This document shows positions 1-7,056 of a DNA stretch of 14,223 nucleotides, in pieces (the first letter of the stretch is position 1; each line of letters opens with the position of its first letter). Origin of the DNA: Pseudomonadota bacterium. GTDB taxonomy: Bacteria > Pseudomonadota > Alphaproteobacteria > Rhizobiales > Xanthobacteraceae. The DNA is taken from contig JAEVZN010000293.1 of the NCBI GenBank assembly GCA_023392205.1, positions 1 to 14,223 on the forward strand, given 5' to 3'. The notes under the pieces were generated by a model. The model was not told where the DNA came from. It did no database searches and saw only the letters and a list, made by a program, of their open reading frames with translations. The position numbers were made by a program, and so were the translations under genes.

Positions 1-1
1 A

Positions 2-718
2 TATCTGGCCGACGAGGCCGCCAACCTGCTGCTGGAATCCTGGCCGGAAGAGGTGGCCGGTCCGATTTCGCGGGAAATCCACAATGTGCTCGGCGGCGCG
101 CATGGTCAGGTGCTGACGGTCGGTGCCGCGCTCGCGCTGTTCTTCGCGTCGAGCGGAATCGAGAGCCTGCGCATCGGACTGAACCGCGCTTATACGGTTG
201 CGGAAACGCGGCCCTGGTGGCTGCTGCGGATCGAGTCGATCGGCTATGTCATTCTCGCGGCGATGGGGATGCTGGCGCTGTCGTTTCTTGTCGTGCTGGC
301 GCCGCTGATCTTCTCGGCCCTTGTCCGGCGCTTCCCCGGCCTTGAGCAATTCCGCGATGTGGTCACGCTGGTGCGCCTCACCATGGCCAGTGTGCTGCTG
401 ATCGTGCCGCTGATCGTGGTGCACAAATGGCTGCCGGCCGGAAAGCGGCGCTGGCGCGAAATCATGCCGGGCATCCTTGCGACACTCGCGCTGTGGCTGC
501 TTGCCGGCATGGTGTTCGGCCGCTATCTGGCCGATTTCGCCTTCACCTATTCCGTCTATTATGCGGGTCTCGCATCGCCAATGATCGCGCTGGTTTTTCT
601 CTATCTCACCGCCTCGATTTTCATCTATGGCGGCGAACTCAATGCGGAGATCGTGCGGCAGCGCGCCAAAACCGCCGCCGAGAAAGCCAGCAATGCCAAG
701 CCACACGCGACGGACTGA
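2..718 (+). CDS. YihY/BrkB family inner-membrane protein (5' end outside window)
   Basis: The reading frame is open from the left edge, so the start lies outside the window and about 238 residues are visible. The visible part has several long hydrophobic stretches: around the AALALFFASSG segment, the ILAAMGMLALSFLVVLAPLIF segment, the VLLIVPLIVVHKWLP segment, the ILATLALWLLAGMVFG segment and the ASPMIALVFLYLTASIFIYGGELNAE segment. The YGGELNAE ending is the typical C-terminal signature of the YihY/BrkB membrane family (often misannotated ribonuclease BN). A basic, Ala/Lys-rich cytoplasmic tail follows. The family consists of polytopic inner-membrane proteins of uncertain function, with transporter or exporter roles proposed. 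A GTG at 53 could be read as a start, but the frame continues upstream with compatible family sequence, so it is internal. The family call is secure; the function is not. Confidence 0.88.
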   Translation, partial: YLADEAANLLLESWPEEVAGPISREIHNVLGGAHGQVLTVGAALALFFASSGIESLRIGLNRAYTVAETRPWWLLRIESIGYVILAAMGMLALSFLVVLAPLIFSALVRRFPGLEQFRDVVTLVRLTMASVLLIVPLIVVHKWLPAGKRRWREIMPGILATLALWLLAGMVFGRYLADFAFTYSVYYAGLASPMIALVFLYLTASIFIYGGELNAEIVRQRAKTAAEKASNAKPHATD

Positions 719-1027
719 CCGTCACCCGATTATCTATTTCTCCGAATCGCCAGAGGTTCTCAGCGCGCTTGCTTTGTGAGGAAACATCGCGACCAGACAC
801 CCGCCGCGCCAGAGTTCGAGATCGTGGTCGTCCACAAGATGCTCGGCGTCACGAGGCCAAGCGTGTCGGCCGTGGCGAACACGCTGCAAATGTCCGGACT
901 GATGGCCTATCGCCGCGGAAACATACGGCTACTGGACGTAGGCGGCCTGCGCGACGCCTCTTGCGAATGCTACATCACCGTCAGAGATCACTATGAGAGG
1001 CTGCTGACGCGATCGGCCCCAAGATGA
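719..1027 (+). pseudogene. Orphan C-terminal HTH fragment of a Crp/Fnr-family regulator
   Basis: The frame is continuous from the stop of the YihY gene (716-718) to a TGA at 1025-1027. From a GTG at 776 it encodes 83 residues. Residues 23-80 of that reading fit the end of Crp/Fnr regulators common in Rhizobiales: HKMLGVTRPSVS as the recognition-helix region, then a wing with YRRGNIRLLD, then a CECY motif and a final YERLL. The cyclic-nucleotide-binding beta-roll, the dimerisation helix and the first part of the HTH domain are missing, and nothing similar is visible in the 57 bp before it in any frame. No clear ribosome binding site precedes the GTG at 776. I read it as a decayed remnant. A stand-alone small DNA-binding protein is possible but less likely. 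Confidence 0.7.
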
Positions 1028-1079
1028 CCTGTCAAGTCTGGCTCAACGACGCCCGAACACGGCGGCTCCGGACCGCGGC

Positions 1080-2348
<1,269 letters not shown>

Positions 2349-2353
2349 TAAAG

Positions 2354-2358
2354 CCTCC
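2354..2358 (-). promoter_or_regulatory. Strong Shine-Dalgarno that sets the ccr start
   Basis: Minus-strand GGAGG lies 5 nt before the ATG at 2348-2346. This supports the 422-residue Ccr over the 493-residue reading that begins at 2561. Confidence 0.75.
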
Positions 2359-2404
2359 GGCTGGCGCATAACGAGGCAGGGCGCGGCCGTGATTGTGACG
2401 CAGA

Positions 2405-2474
2405 GATTTTTGCGCCGCAACAGACAAGCGAGCCGCCCGCCTGGATGGAACCCGGCCTGGAGGCGGCAAAAATC
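2405..2474. repeat. 9-bp inverted repeat in the ccr upstream region
   Basis: GATTTTTGC at 2405-2413 is exactly inverted by GCAAAAATC at 2466-2474, with 52 bp between the arms. The AT-rich cores stand out in GC-rich DNA. The left arm overlaps the TTGC-N3-GCAA palindrome at 2410-2420. This could be a pair of half-sites for a regulator of ccr. The arms are far apart for a terminator and no role is proven. Confidence 0.4.
2410..2420. promoter_or_regulatory. TGC-N3-GCA palindrome upstream of ccr (candidate operator)
   Basis: The site reads TTGC-GCC-GCAA, a perfect 4-bp inverted repeat around a 3-bp spacer, 62 bp before the ccr start codon. From memory, sites of the form CTGC-N3/4-GCAG are bound by the polyhydroxybutyrate-responsive repressor PhaR in Paracoccus and relatives. 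Similar sites occur upstream of glsB-ecm in this window. Assigning it to PhaR is inference only. Confidence 0.4.
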
Positions 2475-2498
2475 CGCGTCAGGATGTCGCGAGGGCGG

Positions 2499-2538
2499 TT
2501 TCCTAAGGGGTTCCTCAAGGATTTGCGGTCCAAGGAAA
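2499..2538. repeat. Three iterated TTCCT/AAGG elements between ccr and the acyltransferase gene
   Basis: TTTCCTAAGG (2499-2508) and TTCCTCAAGG (2511-2520) are near-direct repeats, each with some dyad symmetry. CCAAGGAAA (2530-2538) is the same motif in inverse orientation. The three copies lie in the divergent control region, 50-90 bp before the plus-strand operon, which suits an operator array. No regulator is assigned. Confidence 0.35.
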
Positions 2539-2588
2539 GCGGTTGAAGCAGAGCAATTCAATCAACGGTAATCCGGGCTTCCAGACCT

Positions 2589-3422
2589 ATGTTGCGGCCG
2601 ATCGACTTTCACTCGCTGGACGACGCGCTGCCGGTGCTGGCGCGCGGCTTTCCCGCGCGATCGCACGCGGCGTGGACGGCGAGCCTGCAACGGCTCAGGC
2701 AATATGGCCGCAGCGATCCCGGCCGGACAGCCGGTTACATGCTTGAGGCCAAGGGCCGCGATGTCGGCGTCCTGCTGGCCATTCCCGGCGCCGCCACCGG
2801 CGCACCCGTGGTGAACCTCTCCAGCTGGTATGTGGACCCCGAGCACCGCTTCAAGGCGCCGCGCATGCTGCAACAGATCGTCGGCAGCGACACCACATTG
2901 TTCACCGACCTGACCCCCACCCCGCAGGTGCGCACGATGATCGGGCGCTTCGGTTTTCGCACCTGGACGGACGGTATCGTCCTGTTCGCGCTGCCGTGGT
3001 TTGCACTGAAATCGGCAAAGCACAGCCATGTGCTGCCGCTGCATGAAATTCCGGCCGACGCCTTCGCGCCCGCCGTGCAGACCCTGCTCGACGACCACGC
3101 GGCGCTCGATTGTATCGCCTGCGCGCTCTGGGACGGACACAGTCTTCATCCGCTGATCTTCTCGCGCACACGCCGCCGCGGGCTGCCTTTGGCGCGCTTG
3201 GTCTATGCCGACGATCTGGCGCTGGTGAATACGCATATCGCCGCCATTTCCCGTCATCTGTTGCGCGAGCGCGTGATCGTTCTGGCGGTCAACGGTAACC
3301 GCAACGAACGCGCCCGCGGCACCATCTTCACCGAGCATCCGTCGCCCGCCTATTTCAAAGGCGACCGCGCGCCCGGACCGCGCGATCTCGCCTATTCCGA
3401 ATACGTCTTTCTGCAGGTCTGA
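2589..3422 (+). CDS. GNAT-fold acyltransferase-like protein, first gene of the ACP/ligase/decarboxylase operon
   Basis: This gene encodes 277 residues. The N-terminal half has the trace of a GNAT N-acyltransferase. LSSWYVDPEHR at 77-87 corresponds to the beta4/motif A region, and a following helix is succeeded by a FGFR segment at 121-124 of the kind that closes GNAT domains. The usual R/Q-x-x-G-x-G/A pyrophosphate loop is degenerate (HRFKAPRML, no glycine). Residues 145-277 form a second domain that I do not recognise, possibly a second GNAT-like half. The gene ends 41 bp before the ACP gene on the same strand, so co-transcription is likely. Its logical role would be transfer of an acyl group from the ACP, but that is inference. 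The ATG has only a weak ribosome binding site; no better start is visible. The substrate is unknown. Confidence 0.65.
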   Translation: MLRPIDFHSLDDALPVLARGFPARSHAAWTASLQRLRQYGRSDPGRTAGYMLEAKGRDVGVLLAIPGAATGAPVVNLSSWYVDPEHRFKAPRMLQQIVGSDTTLFTDLTPTPQVRTMIGRFGFRTWTDGIVLFALPWFALKSAKHSHVLPLHEIPADAFAPAVQTLLDDHAALDCIACALWDGHSLHPLIFSRTRRRGLPLARLVYADDLALVNTHIAAISRHLLRERVIVLAVNGNRNERARGTIFTEHPSPAYFKGDRAPGPRDLAYSEYVFLQV

Positions 3423-3463
3423 CCGGAAACCGATCAGCAAGCGCAACGCCAGCGGGAGAAAAC

Positions 3464-3724
3464 ATGTTGTCGCCAGAGACCATCGATGTCAGAGCCCTGA
3501 CCGCGGACTATCTGCGGCAGCGCTTTCCGCAACTCGCAAGCCAGACCCTCGATGACGACACGGCCTTGCTGTCGACCGGCGTCGTCGATTCGCTCGGCAT
3601 TCTCGATCTTGCGGCCTTCCTTGGCGAACGTCTCGGCATCGAGATTTCCGATGAGGATTTCGAACCGCAGAATTTCGAGACCTTCGGTCGGCTGACGGAA
3701 TTTGTGGAGCGCAAGCGGTCGTGA
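3464..3724 (+). CDS. Free-standing acyl carrier protein
   Basis: This gene encodes 86 residues with the classic four-helix acyl carrier protein pattern. The phosphopantetheine attachment motif VVDSLGIL places the modified serine at residue 43. An acidic helix after it (AAFLGERLGIEISDEDF, 50-66) is where partner enzymes normally dock. GGGAG at 3454-3458 is a good ribosome binding site for the ATG. The stop codon overlaps the GTG start of the ligase gene by 4 bp (GTGA), so translation of the two is probably coupled. It is not fatty-acid-synthesis AcpP: the sequence differs from the highly conserved AcpP and the gene is not near fab genes. It probably carries the acid activated by the neighbouring ligase. 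Confidence 0.9.
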   Translation: MLSPETIDVRALTADYLRQRFPQLASQTLDDDTALLSTGVVDSLGILDLAAFLGERLGIEISDEDFEPQNFETFGRLTEFVERKRS

Positions 3725-5259
3725 CCATTGCGCCGTGTCTGGTTCATCATCTGCTGGGGGACCAGGATCGCGGCGATGCCGCGCGCATCGCCCTGATTCA
3801 GGATGCGCGCAAGCTCGACTATGGCGAATTTCGGCGGCTGGTGCGCCGCGATGCCATTGCATTGCAATCGCAGGGTCTGCAACGCGGCGATCGCGTCGCG
3901 ATCCTGCTGCCGAAAAGCATCGAGGAAAGCGCCGCGATCTTCGCCGTGAGCGCGGCGGGTGGCGTCTTCGTGCCGGTCAACCCGTTGCTGAAACCGGCGC
4001 AGGTGCGCCATATCGTCGAGGATTGCGAGGCTCGCTTTCTGATCACCAACCGCGCGCTTCGCGACACGCACGGCGATGCCCTGAGCGACCTGTCCTCGCT
4101 GACAATCCTCGATACCGACACCATCCCGCCGGTCGATGGCACGGCGCTAATCCCGTCCGCGGCCATCGGCGAGGATCTCGCCGCCATCCTCTATACCTCC
4201 GGGTCGACCGGCCGCCCGAAAGGCGTGATGCTAAGCCATCGCAACCTGATCGCCGGCACGCGCATCGTGCGCAATTATCTCGGTATCAATTCCGACGACC
4301 GCATCCTCTCGATCCTGCCGTTCAGCTTCGATTACGGACTGAACCAGTTGCTCACCGCCATCGAGCAGCGCGCCTCGCTGGTGCTGCTGACGTTCCGGTT
4401 CGGCGACGAGATCGTGCGCGCAATCCGCGATCATGAATGCACCGGCCTTGCCGGCGTCCCGACCATCTGGTCGATCCTCACCCGCGCCGCGCCTTTGCTG
4501 GCCAAAACGCCTTTGCCATCGCTGCGCTACATCACCAATTCCGGCGGCGCCGTGCCCTCCGAGACCGTGAAGCGGCTGCGCGATTTGATTCCCGATACCC
4601 GCATCTTCCTGATGTACGGGTTGACCGAAGCCTTCCGCTCCACCTTCCTGCCGCCCGACGAGATCGATCGCCGTCCGACCTCCATCGGCAGAGCCATACC
4701 CGAATGCGAGGTGTTTCCCGTTACCGCCGACGGCAAGCGCGCCAAGCCCGGCGAGCCCGGCATCCTCGTGCATCGCGGCCCGACCGTTTCGCTGGGCTAT
4801 TGGAAACGCCCGGAGGATACTGCACGCGTGCTACGCCAGAACCCGCTGATCCCCGCCGATTGCGGCGCCGATATCGTCTGCTGGTCCGGCGACCTCGTGA
4901 TCGAGGACGAAGAGGGGTTTCTGCATTTCGTCGGACGCGACGACGCCATGATCAAGTCGTCCGGCTATCGCATCAGCCCGACCGAAGTGGAGGAAGTGCT
5001 GATGGCCACCGGGCAATTCCGGCAGATCGCGGTGATCGGCCTGCCCGATCAACTGATCGGCCAGCGCGTTCATGCCGTGGCGGTGTCGCGCGGGGCACCG
5101 ATCGATATTCCGGTGACGCTGAAAAGCGTCTCCGACAGACTGGCCTCCTTCATGCTGCCGCGCGACATCGAACTGGTCGACGATCTGCCGGTCACGCCAA
5201 ACGGCAAGGTCGATTACAAGGCGCTGGTCGCGCAAAGGAGCGCGCATGCTGGCCATTGA
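3721..5259 (+). CDS. AMP-forming acyl-CoA/acyl-ACP ligase, exosortase A-associated type
   Basis: This gene encodes 512 residues of the ANL superfamily. The P-loop YTSGSTGRPKG is at 158-168, YGLTE at 299-303, WSGD at 388-391, the hinge region GRDDAMIKSSGYR at 405-417, and the catalytic Lys496 in PNGKVD. The enzyme should activate a carboxylic acid with ATP and pass it to a thiol, here probably the phosphopantetheine of the adjoining ACP. Segments such as GGVFVPVNPLLKPAQV, LPFSFDYGLNQL and LMYGLTEAFRSTFLPP agree closely with my memory of the family named acyl-CoA ligase, exosortase A system-associated, which is typically found beside a PLP decarboxylase, as here. The GTG start overlaps the ACP stop by 4 bp. 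The 3' end overlaps the decarboxylase gene by 14 bp. The substrate is unknown. Confidence 0.88.
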   Translation: MTIAPCLVHHLLGDQDRGDAARIALIQDARKLDYGEFRRLVRRDAIALQSQGLQRGDRVAILLPKSIEESAAIFAVSAAGGVFVPVNPLLKPAQVRHIVEDCEARFLITNRALRDTHGDALSDLSSLTILDTDTIPPVDGTALIPSAAIGEDLAAILYTSGSTGRPKGVMLSHRNLIAGTRIVRNYLGINSDDRILSILPFSFDYGLNQLLTAIEQRASLVLLTFRFGDEIVRAIRDHECTGLAGVPTIWSILTRAAPLLAKTPLPSLRYITNSGGAVPSETVKRLRDLIPDTRIFLMYGLTEAFRSTFLPPDEIDRRPTSIGRAIPECEVFPVTADGKRAKPGEPGILVHRGPTVSLGYWKRPEDTARVLRQNPLIPADCGADIVCWSGDLVIEDEEGFLHFVGRDDAMIKSSGYRISPTEVEEVLMATGQFRQIAVIGLPDQLIGQRVHAVAVSRGAPIDIPVTLKSVSDRLASFMLPRDIELVDDLPVTPNGKVDYKALVAQRSAHAGH

Positions 5260-6556
5260 TGAAAAGCCGAAGATTGAAGCCGGGCTGGCACAGGATCTGA
5301 TCGCGCAGCATTTTCGGATCGAGCGGGGACATCTGCTTGTCGGTGGATTGCGTGTTGCGGACATCGCGCAGCAATTCGGTACGCCGCTCTACATCTACGA
5401 TGCTGACGTGATGCGAAATTCCTTCCGCGCATTATCGGATGCGCTGAAGGGTTTTGCCGCGCTCTATTATTCCATCAAGGCCAACCCGCAGCCCGAGATC
5501 GCGCGCATCTTCCTCGACGAAGGCGCCGGGATCGAAATCGCATCACTGGGCGAATACGCGCGCGCGCGCCAGGCCGGCGCGAAGCCGCAGCAGATCCTGT
5601 TCGCCGGACCCGGAAAGCGCGAGCAGGAACTTGCGACCGTGATTGCCGACGGCATCGGCGAAATCCATGTCGAGACGTTCGAGGAAATCGCCCTCATTCA
5701 GGCCATCGCGACACGGCTCGAATGCCGCGTACCGGTGGCGATCCGCCTCAATCCCGTAGCAGCCGCACAGGGCGGCGCGATGCGCATGGGCGGCAAGCCC
5801 TCGCCCTTCGGCTTCGACGAGGAGCAATTGCCCGACGTCCTGGCAGCCCTCGCGGTCGCCCCGCATCTCGAACTGTGCGGCGTGCATCTGTTTGCCGGAA
5901 CGCAGATCCTCGATGCCGCGACATTGCTCAAGCAATGGCAACACGGCCTCGATCTCGCCGCACGCGTCGCCCGACAGGCTGCACATCCCCTGCGCAGCAT
6001 CGATCTCGGCGGCGGGCTTGGCATTCCCTATTACAACGGCGACAGGACGCTCGATCTGGCCGCCCTGCGCGCGGGCTTGCCTGACCTCACCGCGCAAAAG
6101 CAATCCGAGGCGTTGCTGCGCGATGCCCGTGTGATCGTCGAGCCCGGCCGCTATCTCGCCGGACCCGGCGGGCTTTATGTGATGCGGGTTCTCGCGAACA
6201 AATCCTCACGCGGCGAACGCTTTATCGTCACCGATGGCGGCATGCATCATCACCTCGCAGCATCCGGCAATCTCGGTCAGGTTATCAAGCGAGATTACCC
6301 GATAGTTGCACCGACCCGCCTCGACGATCCGGACACGATGACCTGTGCCATTGTCGGCCCGCTTTGCACACCGCTCGATACTTTGGCCCGCAAATGCCGG
6401 ATGCCGGACCTCAAAGCGGGCGATCTGGTCGCCGTCATGCAATCGGGCGCGTATGGATTGTCGGCCAGCCCGTCGGGTTTTCTCAGCCATCCCACACCGG
6501 CCGAAGTGCTGGTGGACAGGGGCGAGGTCCGGCCGATTGGCACGCGGCCGGACTGA
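5246..6556 (+). CDS. Fold-III PLP-dependent decarboxylase (DAP/ornithine decarboxylase-like), exosortase A-associated type
   Basis: This gene encodes 436 residues with an alanine-racemase-type barrel. The PLP lysine is Lys78 in YYSIKANP. The glycine loop DLGGGLG is at 254-260, EPGRYL at 299-304, GPLCTPLD at 371-378 with Cys374 at the catalytic cysteine position, and GAYG at 401-404. Diaminopimelate decarboxylases normally show CESxD and a SSNYN tail; here these are CTPLD and SASPSGFLSH, so free diaminopimelate is an unlikely substrate. VTDGGMHHHLAASGNLGQVIKR is split around 328-349 and fits the exosortase A-associated decarboxylase family as I remember it. The N-terminal extension of about 30 residues is unusual. 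AAAGGAG at 5234-5240 precedes the ATG, and the 14-bp overlap with the ligase implies coupling. A likely role is decarboxylation of an aminoacyl-ACP or its free acid. Confidence 0.87.
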   Translation: MLAIDEKPKIEAGLAQDLIAQHFRIERGHLLVGGLRVADIAQQFGTPLYIYDADVMRNSFRALSDALKGFAALYYSIKANPQPEIARIFLDEGAGIEIASLGEYARARQAGAKPQQILFAGPGKREQELATVIADGIGEIHVETFEEIALIQAIATRLECRVPVAIRLNPVAAAQGGAMRMGGKPSPFGFDEEQLPDVLAALAVAPHLELCGVHLFAGTQILDAATLLKQWQHGLDLAARVARQAAHPLRSIDLGGGLGIPYYNGDRTLDLAALRAGLPDLTAQKQSEALLRDARVIVEPGRYLAGPGGLYVMRVLANKSSRGERFIVTDGGMHHHLAASGNLGQVIKRDYPIVAPTRLDDPDTMTCAIVGPLCTPLDTLARKCRMPDLKAGDLVAVMQSGAYGLSASPSGFLSHPTPAEVLVDRGEVRPIGTRPD

Positions 6557-6613
6557 CCCGCGCATTCCCCGTTGCCGCAATAATCCATTGCCAGCGTCTT
6601 TCGCCGCGCTATG

Positions 6614-6624
6614 CTGCGTCGCAA
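6614..6624. promoter_or_regulatory. TGC-N3-GCA palindrome upstream of glsB-ecm
   Basis: The site reads CTGC-GTC-GCAA, with 3-bp perfect TGC/GCA arms and a 3-bp spacer, 60 bp before the predicted -35 box. Together with 6711-6721 it gives two such sites in a 219-bp gap. A further TTGC-C-GCAA lies at 6572-6580 with a different spacing. Confidence 0.35.
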
Positions 6625-6673
6625 TATCGGGCGTGTGGCCCCGGAATGCGCAGCCTATAACTCTGGCGCTTAC

Positions 6674-6703
6674 CTGACATGCCGGCTCCGCAACCGATAC
6701 AAT
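6674..6703 (+). promoter_or_regulatory. Candidate sigma-70 promoter for glsB-ecm
   Basis: CTGACA (6674-6679) and TACAAT (6698-6703) each match the -35 and -10 consensus at five of six positions, with an 18-bp spacer. Transcription would start near 6710, about 66 nt before the GlsB-family gene. The promoter would give ecm an expression unit separate from the decarboxylase operon that ends at 6556. Confidence 0.5.
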
Positions 6704-6710
6704 GCTCCCG

Positions 6711-6721
6711 CTGCAATGCAG
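6711..6721. promoter_or_regulatory. Perfect CTGC-N3-GCAG palindrome at the predicted transcription start (candidate operator)
   Basis: The site reads CTGC-AAT-GCAG. It lies immediately downstream of the predicted -10 box, over about +1 to +11, which is a classic repressor position. It matches the CTGC-N3/4-GCAG form I recall for PhaR-type repressors. The regulator assignment is inference. Confidence 0.45.
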
Positions 6722-6775
6722 AAGTTGCGGGGGCGAGGCGGTGCAGCGGCTCCTGCGCATGACGGGGAGACGAAG

Positions 6776-7027
6776 ATGGGTATTGAAAGTCTGCTTGTGT
6801 GGCTGATCGTCGGTGCAATTGCCGGCTGGCTGGCCGGCATCATCGTCAGCGGCTACGGTTTTGGGCTGATCGGCAATATTGTGGTCGGCATTGTCGGCGC
6901 CTTCATTGCCGGCCTGCTGCTGCCGCAACTTGGTATTGGGCTCCCGGCCGGCTTTCTTGGCGCGATCATTTATTCGGCGATCGGTGCCATCATTCTTCTG
7001 GTCATTATCGGTCTCATCAGACGGTAA
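6776..7027 (+). CDS. GlsB/YeaQ/YmgE family small membrane protein
   Basis: This gene encodes 83 residues, nearly all hydrophobic and glycine-rich. Three membrane segments can be seen: about 5-25 (LLVWLIVGAIAGWLAGIIV), 28-50 (around GLIGNIVVGIVGAFIAGLLLP) and 57-80 (around AGFLGAIIYSAIGAIILLVII). The WLIVGAIAGWLAG opening and the GNIVVGIVGAFIAG centre are hallmarks of the GlsB/YeaQ/YmgE family (transglycosylase-associated protein family), small inner-membrane proteins linked to stress responses but without a proven biochemical role. GGGGAG at 6764-6769, 6 nt before the ATG, fixes the start; the frame is open further upstream but lacks family sequence. Only 29 bp separate it from ecm, so the two probably share a transcript from the promoter at 6674-6703. 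Confidence 0.9.
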   Translation: MGIESLLVWLIVGAIAGWLAGIIVSGYGFGLIGNIVVGIVGAFIAGLLLPQLGIGLPAGFLGAIIYSAIGAIILLVIIGLIRR

Positions 7028-7056
7028 GTCTCACAAAGCGTCAGGTCGGGTCTCGC

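Noticed and set aside
1028..1079. Possible terminator between the Crp/Fnr fragment and the ccr 3' end
   Set aside because: The GC-rich dyads here (around CTCCGGAC) are short and imperfect with no T-run, so no terminator can be supported.
2349..2561. 71-codon N-terminal extension of Ccr from an upstream ATG at 2561
   Set aside because: The extension has no Ccr family sequence, and GGAGG lies right before the ATG at 2348. It covers the control region with its repeats.
2543..2570. Possible promoter TTGAAG-N18-GGTAAT for the acyltransferase operon
   Set aside because: Each box matches consensus at only four of six positions and the start would fall about 10 nt before the ATG. Too weak to list as a feature.
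2562..3446. 294-codon minus-strand open frame across the GNAT-like gene
   Set aside because: The composition (Arg/Gln/Gly-rich) looks like a shadow, while the plus strand has sensible protein, a downstream operon partner and GNAT-like segments.
6799..7056. 86-codon N-terminal extension of Ecm
   Set aside because: It overlaps the GlsB-family gene in another frame and reads as Arg/His/Cys-rich shadow sequence. Ecm family sequence begins at the ATG at 7057.
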